Shown here piece by piece: positions 12,450-24,635 of a stretch of DNA of 64,000 bases (position 1 is the first letter of the stretch; each line of letters starts with the position of its first letter). The DNA is from Casuarina equisetifolia (taxonomy: Eukaryota; Streptophyta; Magnoliopsida; Fagales; Casuarinaceae): positions 16,493,583-16,557,582 of the forward strand of contig CM052359.1 in the NCBI GenBank assembly GCA_028551475.1. The letters are read 5' to 3'. The notes below the pieces were generated by a model that worked only from the letters and a program-made list of their open reading frames with translations, was not told the DNA's origin and ran no database searches. A program made the position numbers and the translations under genes.

Positions 12450-12473
12450 CAATCCTTAGCAACGGTGCCAAAA
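12450..12473 (-). promoter_or_regulatory. Ath-N copy A primer-binding site (tRNA-Asp type)
   Basis: The minus strand reads TTTGGCACCGTTGCTAAGG, close to TGGCGCCGTTGCCGGGGA, the tRNA-Asp complement used by Athila/Tat elements. It lies just inside the LTR end. Confidence 0.7.
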
Positions 12474-12476
12474 ACT

Positions 12477-14171
12477 TATTTGGTGAAATCTTACATGCAA
12501 GTGTACATATCGAACAAGTACTATAATGATGAGTAATATATCATCCCACAAAGACTTGTGATTACTAAAGTAACTAATTGCAAATGGTGAATAGTTTCTA
12601 GAATTTATCTAGCAAATCGAAATAACAAAAGATGGATTAAACAACTAAATTTAAAAGAAATTAATAAATGAAACATGTTTGAGCATCTGATTTCACCCAA
12701 CTACTAGGTACTAATTTTGATCATTTATACTTGCAAGATTGATTTTATTCATGCAATAGTGTAATTTTCTAATTTTTCCTATGTCTAGCTATAATAAACC
12801 TACTTAGCTTACTAACTTTTTATATCTCTATATATGAATTGAAATGAACTAAGTGCATTAAAATTTATTAATATTCCAATTTACACCTAAAGTCACACAA
12901 ACCATATGGTATATGTCTATCCATATTAATATATAATTGCACATTACAAGAAATAACTACATGTCATTTCCTATCAATCTCTAACATGCAAATCAAATCA
13001 TGAAGTGGTAGCTAATCACTTAAATGCATTACACTTAGTAATATGTAAATTCACATACATAAAATATCTCACAAAACACCACAATCATAATATTCATACC
13101 ATTGTAATCAAGTTACATTATAGCTTTAACAAACTAAACTAAAACATGGTATATGTATAAATTAAAGCAGTGTAAGAAATTGAACAAAGCATTTTGTAAA
13201 TTAAAAACACCAAAACTATCATTAAAATGGCTTCAAATCATAAAAATATTGCACAAATCTACACATCAGAAGGAGTGAAAGAAGCCATTTGAAAAGGGGG
13301 AAGAAATCAAGTTGACACACACCGTCACACACCACCATCACACACTACCACCATGTACCATTGTATGCCACCACATGTTGCCTTTGTTCTACACAGATAA
13401 TCATTGGAAAGCAACCCTAGACACTAATTTATTGAAAGGTTATGCAGATTTTTTGAAATAAGCTCCCAAAAATAATTCCTTATTCTTTACTAAAAACTGC
13501 CACCCACCATTAGAAACAAGATAGAAACTACTGGAAGATATACAAATCTGTTGGATCTTCTCCTTCCTTACTAGAAATGCTGAAAAACTATCAGAAAGTA
13601 GCTTAGATAGTTAGAATCATGGATGGGTTTTTGATTTCTCATTGGAAAAGGATGCTGGCAGTTAGCTATTGCACAACCACCATGCTTTCTACTAGACCTA
13701 CATTGTCGTGCACAACTAGGTTTTGGTGAGTCCCCCACCATCTATGTTTCTCCCTTTCTCTTTCTTTGGTTTCTCACTCGACCACACTTAAGCACTCTAT
13801 TATCCTTTGTTTCTGCCTATTTTCTCTCCTTTTGTTTCTTTTTCTCTTTCTTTTTGTTTCTTTTCTCCTTGCATGGCCCACTTGACAATTACCCTTTTCT
13901 CATATGCTTCCTTCTCTACCCCTCACAATCATGTATTTTCTCTTTCTCTTTCTCTTTTCCTTTTCATGTGAGTTTTCCACTTGTGATAGGAAGACATCTT
14001 CTTTTGCATGGTTTGATGCTTTTTTTTTCTTCTTTTTCCTTTATTTTAGGTTTGCTACATAAACTAACAAAAATTACATAATTATAGACAAATGCAACTA
14101 TAATTTAATAAGTACTATATTATATATTGCCTAAAATAGTCACACTAACCTCATACAAATTAGAGTTATTA
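12477..14171 (-). repeat. Ath-N copy A 5' LTR
   Basis: About 1.7 kb. It shares with 35888-37433 the long AT-rich body, the CT-rich block (13790-14000 on the plus strand) and the U3 tip. Both terminal dinucleotides are worn. Its U3 end is included in the 668-bp tandem duplication. Confidence 0.8.
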
Positions 14172-15011
14172 GTCCATTTTACTCGACGCAGGAGAAAATA
14201 TTCTCCCATAACATACAATCTTCCACCAAGTGTTATAACTCAATATGTGTCTCAACACATACCACTTTGTCATAACTTACAACTTAAAGGTTACTCAAAC
14301 CTACTACAAACTTAAGAAACTCCCTTAAGATAAGAAATGTAACAACCACCATGTTATCTGCTAGACCTGTGTTGTTGTGCATGGCTAGGTTTTGGTGGGT
14401 CCCCCCACCATCTGTGTTTCTCCCTTTCTCTTTCTTTGGTTTCTTACTTAACCACACTTAAGCACTCTTTTCTCTTTTGTTTCTGCCTGCTTTCTCTCCT
14501 TTTGTTTCTTTTTCTCTTTCTTTTTGCTTATTTTCTCCTTGCATGGCTCACTTGACAATTACCTTTTTCTCATATGCTTCCTTCTCTACCCCTCACAAAC
14601 ATGTATTTTCTCTTTCTTTTTCTCTTTCTCTTTTCCTTTTCATGTGAGTTTTCCACGTGTGATAGGAAAACATATTCTTTTGCATGGTTTGATGCTTCTT
14701 TTATTCGTTTTCCTCTATTTTGGGTTTACTACACAAACTAACAAAAATTACCTAATTATAGACAAATGCAACTATAATTTAATAAGTACTATATTATATA
14801 TTGCCTAAAATAATCACACTAACCTTATACAAAATATAGTTATTAGTCCATTTTACTTAACTCAGGAGAAAATATTCTTCCACAACATACAATCTTCCAC
14901 CAAAGATTACAACTCAATATGTGTCTCAACACATACCACTTTGTCATAACTTAAAACTTAAAGGTTACTCAAACCTATTTGCTCCAGAAACTCCCTTAAA
15001 ATAAGAAATGT
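13673..15011. repeat. Tandem duplication, two units of about 668 bp
   Basis: Unit 1 is 13673-14340 and unit 2 is 14342-15011. Both begin ACAACCACCATG and end AAGAAATGT. Each unit contains about 500 bp of the Ath-N LTR end plus about 165 bp of the Sire-N LTR, so the duplication happened after Ath-N inserted into Sire-N. Confidence 0.85.
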
Positions 15012-16429
15012 ATATGAAAAATTGCTAAACTAAAGGCTTTCTAAAGATAATATATAACAAATCAAGCCCTAATCATGAAACCCCTAAATGATAGTAGAAT
15101 TAGGGTTTTGGATTTACAAGTATATGTGCATAATAATGTTTAGAATTTAATCAACACTTATACAAGTAAAAATCTCAAGCAATCTTATAGAATAATAGAG
15201 TAGAAGAACCTTACCAAGACTTCAAATTAGCTCAAGCTTCAAATGATTTTTCTTTTACTTCTTTGTGTGGAATTTTGTTTTCAAACACCAATAACTTTTT
15301 ATCAATAAGCACTTTTCTTTTCTCCCATTATATGTGTGAAGAATGCACCTTTTTCACTTGAAAACTAGCTGTTCTAATTTTCTCATATTTTCCTCCCATT
15401 AGAAAGAATCTATGATTCATTTTCATGCTATTGCAGAGGTAGAGTATAGAGAGTGAGTTGCTTATTTGTTTTGATTCAAAAAGGCCCTCAAAATGCATTG
15501 TTTTGATTAGTTTCTCAAATTGGGTCTCATGGAGCTCATTCAATTCATAGGTTGGGCTTCTAGGTTTCACCAAGAATCTTCCTTAAATCTTCTTGTTCTT
15601 GAGCCAAATCCTTGTAGGTATGTTTCTAATTAGTAGATCAACTTCCCCTTCAATAGAGATATCAATTTTTTTTTTACTTTAAGTCCTTTAAAATCATCAC
15701 TTGTTCAACTTCCACAAACTAGGTCATGCAAAACCCATCGCGTTATGAAGAACATCATGGGTCATGCTCCATAAATGTTCTTTGAGTTCTTAAATCCCAA
15801 ACATTCCTTCACAAACTCCTTCTCTTCTTAGATTTTTTCAAGATGAATCAATTCTTTACTTCAATGGAACTTTTATCAGAGTTAAATTTAATCAATGGGT
15901 CATAGGTAGCTTTGCAAACTTTAGTCATGTCGCATGCTAAAGAAATGAGTCATGCTTTTGTCTTGTGGACTTAGGTTGTTAGGTGGCCATACATAGACTT
16001 TGTGGTGTAGCATTGTGCAAGCTTTGTAGGCCTAGGTCATACAAAACTCTAATTTGTAGGCTTGGGCTAGGTTGACATAATTTAGATGGCATGGTAAATG
16101 GACCACTGCATTTAAACCAGATTTAGGCTAATCTTTTTGGACTTGTCTTGGAACATTTTCCTTACAAGAAAATTTACAAATTAATTTTCTTATAAGGAAA
16201 ATAATGACAACAATATTAATTCATTTTTCTTCCTAATAACTCTTTAACAAAGGTAAACAATTGTTTTAAGTTATAATATGATTATTAGAACTTATAACAC
16301 ATAAATCATGAAAAATAATTAAAGAGTAACTTTAAAATATTTATCACATCAAAAATACACTTTCATGAAATATTTCTTTTTTCCTTTTTATCATCATTAA
16401 AATAATAGTGGAATAGAAATATTCCAACA
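14846..16429 (-). repeat. Sire-N copy 2 3' LTR (end missing)
   Basis: Starts TGTTGGAATATTTC at 16429 on the minus strand and is interrupted at 14846 by the Ath-N LTR. It aligns with the 5' LTR at 26500-28041. Preceded by an A-rich polypurine tract at 16430-16445. Confidence 0.85.
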
Positions 16430-18672
16430 ATCTTTTTTTTTATATGACAAAACTTGCACTTGAAAACTAAATATTTCATAATGAGCTTTGCAAACCATAT
16501 ACAAGTTTTGTTTCCAACACAAATCCCTCTTATGCCAACATATAGTAGAGAAAACCAAAGTGTTTTTCATTTATATATATCTCCCCTTTTTGACACCATC
16601 AAGATATAATAGAGACAATGAAAGTATTTTTCATGTGCACCTATCTCTCCCCCCTTTTGACATCATTAAAATAGGAAATATAAGAGGTGGAAGAGATGCA
16701 TACCTAAAATGTTTAAGGCTCCCTCTTAAATGATGCCATCTAGGATCAAATAATAACAAGCAAGTAATACATAATGTGTTGGTGTATTTAAGCAAACAAA
16801 GATAATATTGTAAAATATATTCTACCAATCACATCCTTACATTATCATCAATCATGTTTTCATAGCTCCCCCTAAAGAGTAGCTTTCCCTTAAGTTATTT
16901 CTCTCACTCAAGAGATAAGTGAGGTATATTTATCTAGCAAAATATTCATATGTATTTATTTAACCAACAATCATCATAAGAGATAGATTCAAGGAGATTT
17001 GGACCACATTTTGGGAATAGAGAGCTTCATTTCCTTTTCTGCACTTAGATGGGTTAAATATGAGATTCAAATGCTATAATTTCTTCCTTATATAGTTACA
17101 AATGAGTGCAGTGCACAGGCTTAACACATACATATCACATTGAATGTTTTTCATATTCATTCTTTAGTCATTAGCAAATTGGATTTGCATATCTCTATAT
17201 TTTGTTGCACGAAGGTTTTTGCATTTTTATCATTTGCAATAGAAAACACAAGTACCATGTAACGTTCACTTCATCCCAAATGTTCAACAAAGTATACATA
17301 TGTATATCCAAACTTCATCCCCAAAACAACATCTAGAAAAGCATATGCTCATATAATCATGCTATATGTGTTTCGTGTTTATACTTTATGCCTCATCAAA
17401 GCCCATCTTTACACATATATATCATGCTGTGTTGTTTTAGTATTCTTTTGATTAACAACAGCAAATACATCATAGTAACAAACATAGTATTGAACATCTT
17501 TAAATCCTTGCTCTTTTGAAATTATTATCAATGTAGGAGTAAGGTTGAAAAGCATACCAAATACATGGAATGTTCAATGAGCCTTTGCTTCTTGTACTTT
17601 CCTTTAATTTCATTGTAACTTAAATGCAAAATATATATAGAGTAGCACAGTACTCAAGTTTGATGCAATTCATGTTATCATTTATATGACATTTGAATAT
17701 ACGTTCCATAGGAAACTTCTCATTTTATATTGCCATATTGTGAGACTATTTATGCAATGAATTAGTAGTACTTTATAACAAAGTGTAAAGCATGTTCTTT
17801 TTTGACAATGTATCACATTAAATGGCAAAACTCTGCAAATATTCCAAGCAATTTTTCAAAGTGGAAACTTAACTGGTGAATTTCTTCTCCATTTAGAAAT
17901 TTTTTTATAAAAATAAAGACAAAATAAGTTTACTTTCTTTGTTACTGATCTCATAAAAGATATGCATTTGAACAATTTTGTTGGCAGAATTTATAGTCAT
18001 TCAATAGGAGTAAAAATCATAAAGATTTGGATGACTCCCCCTCAACTTATGCAATCATTTAAACTTTCAAGAAATGAGATACTACTCATATCATATGCAT
18101 TAGTCTCCTCTTCTCTATCATGCACATTTCAATCTTACAAGTCATCAAGGAAAGTTAATCATTTCATATTTAGATAATAAAATATTCCTAACAAGGACTA
18201 ACATGTAACATGAAGCAAATATTTTAACCTATGCTCCCCTCATTATGTTACCATACTAGAATAAAGAATATTTAGATAGATATTTATCAATTTCCACATA
18301 TTTTATCCATTAAATTACATGATATTGATCAATAAAATGTTTAGCATTCTTGTCACAACAAAAAACAATTGTTCATCATATATTCCAATAATCTCCAGCA
18401 AGTATACATGACTTTGTGATAGTAATTATAGTAAATCAGCATATAAGTTTGTTGTAAATCATTTATCATGAAACATCCATGGAAATACATGATAAACACC
18501 TAAAGATTTCATTTCAAACAAATAGTTTCAACAAGGATGACCAACTTCAAAGCATAATTGTAAATTGTTTTTCTTGAAACATTACCTTTTGTTTGAATAA
18601 CAAAATGAAGAAATACTTATATATTTTTTTACTCATAGATGGTGGATCCTTATTTGTTACTAACTCACCAAA
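16430..18672 (-). other. Sire-N post-gag non-coding region, copy 2
   Basis: This 2.24-kb stretch from the gag stop to the 3' LTR has no pol motif in any frame. It includes an internal polypurine tract repeat (16541-16670) and several more G-run sequences on the minus strand (16867, 18037, 18233). Its far part aligns with 10346-11772 of copy 1. SIRE elements normally carry about 4 kb of pol here. Confidence 0.75.
16541..16670 (-). repeat. 64-66-bp tandem repeat with internal polypurine tracts
   Basis: Units 16541-16604 and 16605-16670 each begin TATA(G/A)TAGAGA on the plus strand and carry TTTTTCAT, then a CTCCCC(CC)TTTTGACA core. On the minus strand each gives TGTCAAAAGGGGGGAGA-like polypurine sequence. 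Confidence 0.65.
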
Positions 18673-19769
18673 CTAGTTGCTGGATCTTTGTTCATAACCT
18701 ATAAACACAAACAAAGGGGCTTGCAAATTTGGTACCTTTCTTTCCTTAGGTCCATAAGTGTTAGAAATTATTATGCCTTTTGGCACCCATATACTTTTAA
18801 TCTTAAAGCTTCTACCCGCCTTTAATGGACATTTATCAATGAAGTGACCAACATATTTACAATATGAACATTTATCATACAATAGAGTCATGCAACTTTT
18901 CTTTTCAAAAAATTTAGTAAAAGGTTTTGCATTTCATTTGATTTATAACCTATACTAGCTCTGTCATGCATGCCTTTTTGTGATTGCAATGTCTTTTCTA
19001 ATATGGCACTACCATTAGCAACCTTGTTCAACAAACATGTGGAACTTTCTAACTTGTTTTCAAGTTGTTTTCTTAAGCATTGAACATTTGACGACTTTCT
19101 AGTTAAAGAATCAATTTCATTTTTCATATGCTCTGCTTTTCATCCAAATTAGAACAAGTAAACATGCTATCATCAGTTTCAGATATGTTTCCATGGAATA
19201 CAATCATTTATTTTAGCTCTTTGATTTCAAGTTTCATGCCTAATTTTTCACAACCAACTAATTCATATTTTTTCTTTATTTTCTCATATTCTTCTACCAC
19301 CAAACTTGATTTCTTTAGTTTGCATTAAAGCTCATCTTTTTCAAATTTCATGCTGGACAGATTTTCATTCAAAGAGTTTATTTGTTTTAGCAGATCATCA
19401 TTCTTTTTGCCTAGGTTAGAACATGTATCATTCATAGAGCATACATCATAGTTTATGCAAGCATTTTCAAATATATCATGATCCTCATGTAAGGAAGATG
19501 CAAGAATTTCATAAACATTTTTTGTACCATCAATTTTAGATTTTACAAATTTATATTTTTCTTTCATTTTTCTATATCTATTTTCCATTTTATTTGCATA
19601 CTTGAACAGCTCATAGAATGCACTTTTTATATCAAGATTAAGATCATTTACAAAGTTAGAATTACTTACCTTATAATCTTCTTCTTTAATGGTTGCTACT
19701 ACCATTAAAAAAAGGAGTGCTACTTCTTGTTTCTCTTCATTTGAAGATGAATCTTCATCATCCTAAGTA
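18673..19769 (-). pseudogene. Sire-N gag C-terminal half, copy 2
   Basis: It continues the gag broken at 25371 by Cop-1. The stretch at 19705-19325 is a charged coiled-coil segment (FYELFKYANKMENRYRKM, LLKQINSLNENLSSMKFEK), similar to copy 1. After stops, 19127-18888 reads KNEIDSLTRKSSNVQCL and KLESSTCLLNKVANGS. The C-terminal knuckle CSYCKYVGHFIDKC is at 18870-18829, followed by IWVPKG and GYEQRSSN before the stop at 18673. This is the same end point as copy 1. Several stops make it non-functional. Confidence 0.85.
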
Positions 19770-19774
19770 GCAAT

Positions 19775-20500
19775 AGTTAAAATAACAATTTCTACAATAT
19801 ATTGTAGAAATTATTATAAAAATATGAAGAACAATATGAAAAATAATATGAAAAACAATATAAAGAACAATATGAAGAACAATATGAAAAACAATATGAA
19901 GAACAATATGAAAGTAGTAATTTATATTACTTGAGTGAATCATTGAGTACACACCAACTACCTTTTTATAGTGGTTGGAAAAACAAATGTAAATCATCTC
20001 TTAATGATGATGATCAATACAATTGATTATGAAAAACTAAAAAATATGAAGAACCCTAAGACCTTTTAGATTTTGAGCGGAAAATTTCATCAATAGAGTT
20101 GATGATTCTTTTTATTTTTTTATTGAAATAAAGAGATCATTTTCCTCTAGTTAAAACGCCTCTTATTTCAGCTTGAACCGTTTTGTATAATTGTTAAACG
20201 AAGGAGACGAATCGTTGTTCTCTCCCGGGCGTGAGGAAGAAGATGACAGGCGTGAGTTATACACGCGCGTCTTTATTTTGTCTGTGAGTTGCCTTGGCTG
20301 AATGGCACATGTGGTACACGTGCCTGCTTTAATAACTGTCGCTTCTTCTTCTTCTTCTTCGGATTCAGATATCGCCGACGTATTTATTTTCAAAATTTGA
20401 TTTTCGGTTTTTGATTTAGAAATGGTTCTCGTCGGTTCCATTTTTGTTTTTAATTCTGGCAAGATATTCGGCAGTTTTGTTTTGGTTTGTATTTCTAACA
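19775..20500 (-). repeat. Cop-1 3' LTR
   Basis: 726 bp, starts TGTTAGAAATACAAACC at 20500 and ends TATTTTAACT at 19775. It holds a 15-bp A-rich tandem repeat (about 19825-19912), a 26-bp perfect palindrome (19787-19812) and a CTT run (20341-20360). Confidence 0.92.
19787..19812. repeat. 26-bp perfect palindrome in Cop-1 3' LTR
   Basis: AATTTCTACAATA is followed directly by its reverse complement, 12 bases from the LTR end. The same palindrome is in the 5' LTR at 24648-24673. Confidence 0.9.
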
Positions 20501-20509
20501 TCCCCCCGC
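20501..20509 (-). promoter_or_regulatory. Cop-1 polypurine tract
   Basis: Minus strand GCGGGGGGA directly before the 3' LTR start TGTTAG. Confidence 0.85.
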
Positions 20510-20543
20510 AAGCTGACGTGTTGGTCCGCACTGTGAGCTTGTT

Positions 20544-23500
20544 TTAAAGTAGTTGAAAATGGGTCGATGATAGACCTTTTGTAAATATATCAGCTGTTTG
20601 ATCCACAGAAGAAATAAAATGCATAGAAAGTTTCTTTGTTTTGATTCTTTCACGAATAAAATGGAAATCAACCTCAACATGTTTGGTTCTTGCATGAAAA
20701 ACAGGATTTGTAGTTAGATAAAGTGTAGATAAATTATCGCACCATAGAGTGGGAGGACTAGATTGGTTGACTTGAAGATCTTGTAATAGAGCTTCTATCC
20801 AAATAAGTTCTGCAGTAGTATTAGCAAGACATTTGAGTTTAGCTTCTGTACTAGAGCATGCAACAGTCTTTTGTTTTCTAGAACTCCAAGAAATTAAATT
20901 TGTTCCGAGAAAAATACAAAAGCCTCCAGTGGATTTACGATCATCATGATCACCAGCCCATCCAGCATCAGAATATGCATGGAGATTACAATTTGATGAT
21001 TTTGTTATTTGAATACCATATCTAGAGGTATCAACCAGAAATCGTAGGATACGTTTGACAAATGCCCAATGAGTAAGAGTAGGAACATGCATGTATTGGC
21101 ATTCAGTGTTTACAGCATAGGAAATATCAGGGCGTGTAAGTGTTAAATATTGAAGAGATCCGACAATACTACGGTAGTGTGTTGGGTCTGAGTAGGGTTC
21201 TCCATCGGATATAGATGGTGGATGATTTGTTGTGCATGGGGTAGACATCCCACGGGCTTCATTCATTTTGGCTCGAAAAAGTATTTCATGAGCAAATTTT
21301 GGTTGATGAAGCAAAAGACTATTTGTAGAATATTTAGCTTCAATTCCCAAAAAATAATGTAAATTACCTAAGTCCTTAATATCAAATTCAATCCTGAGTT
21401 GTTCAAGGATTTTGGACAATGGTGCAGTAGAACTTCCTGTAAAAATAATATCATCAACATACACAAGGAGAAATGCACTGTATGTTTTTGTATATAATAC
21501 GAATAATGAAGAGTCTGCTTGGGAAATTTTGAACCCAATATGTTGAAGAAATTTAGTAAGACGATGATTCCAAGCTCTTGGAGCTTGTTTTAATCCATAC
21601 AAGGATCGTTTTAGGCGACAAACAAAGTCTGGTTTAGTAGAGTCAATGAATCCTTGTGGTTGAGTCATATATACTTCTTCATCGAGTATGCCATGTAAGA
21701 AGGCATTTTTGACATCAAGTTGTTTAATAGTCCATCCACTAGTATATGCCAAAGCAATGATAATTCTTACTGTAACAGGCTTAGCAACAGGACTAAATGT
21801 ATCATGATAATCAATACCAGGTCGTTGATGAAATCCTTTAGCAACCAATCGTGCTTTAAATGGTTCTAGGGTGCCATCAGATTTTTGCTTAACTTTATAT
21901 ACCCATTTACATCCTATAGGAATAATATTTTAGGGTAAAGGGACAAGTTCCCAAGTGTGATTTTTTAACAAAGCATTATATTCTTCAACCATAGCAACAC
22001 GCCAATTAGGATCTTTTGAGGCTTCTGTATAGTTTTTAGGTTCAATAAAAGGATGTACAGAGGTTGTTAAAGCATATGTATGATCACGCAATAAAGTGCG
22101 TTTGGATATTGTACCTCCTTTGAGTCGTGTAACCATGGAATGGTTCTTAGTGGAGGATTGTGGAAGCATGTCATGAGCTTCTCTTGTTGTGTTGTGCTTT
22201 GTAGTATTTTCTGACGTAATGTCAGTAGAAAGAGGTGGTATGAGTGTATTGGTAACAACTTTTGATGTATTTACATGTTGAAAGGGAAATACATTTTCAT
22301 CAAATATGACATCTGCAACAATATAAATTGTTTTTGTTTGTAAACAAAGACAACGATAACCTTTATATCCTATAGGATAGCCTAAGAAAACATAAGGTTT
22401 GGAACGTATAGTAAGTTTATGTGAAGCATAGGGTCTTAAATAAGGAAATACTAAACACCCTAAAATTCGTAAATGAGAGATACTAGGTTGTTGATGAAAC
22501 AATTTTGCCCATGGAGTTGTGTTGGCTAGCACTGAGCTTGGTAGGCGATTAATAATATGTGGGGCGCTTTCAAAGATAAAATCCCAATATTGAAGTGGTA
22601 TATGGGCATGATTCATCATTGATAACCCGGATTCAGTGATATGTCGATGTTTTCTTTCAGCAGTCCCATTTTGAAATGGCGCATATGGACTTGATATACG
22701 TTGATAAATACCTTTATTGGATAACAGAGTTTTAAAGTCTTTGGAAGTAAATTCAACAGCTCCATCACATTGAATGGTTTTGATGGTAGTTTGAAGTTGA
22801 TTTTCAACGAATGTTTGAAAATTTGTAAAGATCTGAAGAAATTCATCTCGTGTTTTCATGGAATAGAGCCATGTAAATTTGGAATAGTCATCAATAAAAC
22901 AAATATAATATCTATTCCCTTGTGATGATGTAATTGGTGCAGGGCCCCATATATCAAAATGGACTAAGTCCAAAGGAGCGTTGGAAATATTATGGGTAGA
23001 TAAATGTGATTGTCGTCGACTTTTACTGATGCTACAAGCAATACAAGACGATGAAAGATGTCCAGTAAATTGAATATTCAAAAGTTTCAGCAATCTTATT
23101 ACATTTGCATAATTAAGATGGCCTAATCTATAATGCCAGGCCATTACATTTATTGTAGAAATATGAAAAGACTTTGGTGATTGCTGAAGAGTACGCAAGT
23201 TGATGCGATAAAGGCCATGTTCAGCTGGTCCTTGGAGTAGGATGCGTCCCGTTGTCAGACTCTGTACACAACGGAAATCGGGAAAAAATGAGAAAACGCA
23301 ATTGTTATCTTTGGTAAACTTTGAAACAGATAACAATTGTTTTGTTATATTAGGCACAATAAGTACATCAAAAACATTGATATGAGTAGGGGTTAATAAA
23401 GTACCTTTGTGGGTTATTGGAAGTGCCATTCCATCCCCTACAGTAACAGCTTGATTCCCATCATAATTGAGTAGTTGCGTAATATCATAAGCATCTGGCG

Positions 23501-24548
23501 AGATATGATGTGTAGCACCAGAATCAGGGAACCAATCAGTTTCATGAGAGGCTTGATGTGGTTGTTATGGAGCCTTCTTAACAGTATTTGCCTGAATATT
23601 CTGGTGGCCTTGAAAGTTATTGGTAGGCCCAGAATTGGAGGGAACATACCTATAACGACATTGACGTGCAAGATGTCCTGGTTTGCGACAGATTTGGCAA
23701 AGAACATTGCGCCGAGGTTTGCTACTGTAACGAGGAACAGAGGTATGTCCTGGAGTGGAGATAGGAGTGGATTGGCTTGCTGGAGTGACTGAAGATGGGG
23801 AAAAATTTTGAGTAGCTGGAAGGGGAGCAGGACTAGTGGCAAAAGTAGCTGCAATTGGTGAGCCTTGGGTAGCCATTTCAATGTGAGCTTCCTGGGTAAG
23901 AAGTAACCCACGAAGATCTTCGCGAGGAAGAGATGAAGTGCGAGTATGAACAGCAACAGCAGTGGCAAGTGGGGCATAAGGTGTGCCAAGACCTCAGAAA
24001 ACATGAGTTAAGTACTCATTTTCGGAAATAACTTCACCTACAAAGGAAAGTTGATCAACAATACCATCAACTTCTTGAAGAAATTCAGTTACCGTTCGAT
24101 GCCCTTTGGTTGCTGTTTGAAGGCGTAGGCGAAGAGCAGAAACTCACGCGGAACTATGAGCCATAAATTCAGAGGATAAGGCCTGCCATATCTCAGCAGA
24201 GGTTTTGCATTGCCTAGTAGTGGTCACAATAGTGTCACTACAAGTACAAAAAATCCAGCCACGAGCAGTATGATCCCAGATTATCCAATCTTGGTAAGCG
24301 GGATTGGAGTCACGAGTGATGTTGCCTTGTTCATCAGTTTTGGTAAGAAACTCGTCAGGACAAGGAAATGAGCCATCAACAACACCAAGTAACCCATTTG
24401 CTTGAAGGAAAGGCTCAATTCGAGCTTTCCAAACAAGAAAATTAGGACCTTTGAGTTGCACACCAATGGCAGGAAGAGGACCGGGATTGGGTAGCGGAAG
24501 AGCATGAGTAGCAGCATGAATGTGGGTGACAGTGGAAGCCATCTGCAA
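20544..24548 (-). pseudogene. Cop-1 gag-pol polyprotein, one frame with four stops
   Basis: Start at ATG 24548, stop at 20544, about 1335 codons. Gag N-terminus: LPAIGVQLKGPNFLVWKARI. Zinc knuckle: CQICRKPGHLARQC near 23700 (C-x2-C-x4-H-x4-C). Protease: WFPDSGATHH near 23525. GAG-pre-integrase and HHCC zinc finger: WHYRLGHLN to CIACSISKS (23150-23030). Integrase core: first Asp in VHFDIWGP (about 22955), second in IQCDGAVEF (about 22765), Glu in NGTAERKHRH (about 22655). RT: LDVKNAFLHG (about 21710) and YVDDIIF (about 21450). RNase H: AYSDAGWAGD (about 20965) and CSSTEAKL (about 20860). Stops fall at 24144-24146, 23994-23996, 23565-23567 and 21930-21932. All four can be explained by C-to-T changes, on either strand. 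Inactive as it stands. Confidence 0.95.
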
Positions 24549-24626
24549 AAGGATCGAGAATAGAAAAAGAAAAAAAAAACTTTTTTTTTTGTTTTGAAAA
24601 AAAAAGCTTTCGCCAAAAAGGCTAAA

Positions 24627-24635
24627 CTGATACCA
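24627..24635 (-). promoter_or_regulatory. Cop-1 primer-binding site (tRNA-iMet)
   Basis: Minus strand TGGTATCAG directly abuts the 5' LTR end ...TTTTAACT and matches the initiator tRNA-Met 3' complement. Confidence 0.9.

Larger units (their letters stand above)
11773..14171 (-). mobile_element. Ath-N copy A: Athila-like gag-only element, truncated
   Basis: Minus-strand 5' end of an Athila/Tat-like element: 5' LTR (12477-14171), PBS (about 12450-12473), leader, and partial gag to 11773, where it is cut. The right LTR end (GTTATTA, normally GTTATCA) is joined to Sire-N LTR sequence, so it inserted into the Sire-N copy 2 3' LTR. Its 3' half is lost at the same breakpoint that removed the end of Sire-N copy 1. 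Confidence 0.75.

Noticed and set aside
16430-18672. Envelope-like ORF in the Sire-N 3' region, as in some SIRE elements
   Set aside because: Only short ORFs without signal peptide or membrane segments; no support.
19758-19997. 79-codon ORF of repeated IVLHIVFH-like residues (also 24622-24870)
   Set aside because: A translation of the 15-bp A-rich array in the Cop-1 LTR; not a protein.
23438-24004. 188-codon minus-strand ORF in Cop-1
   Set aside because: Out of frame with gag-pol; the true frame over this stretch carries the zinc knuckle and protease motifs.
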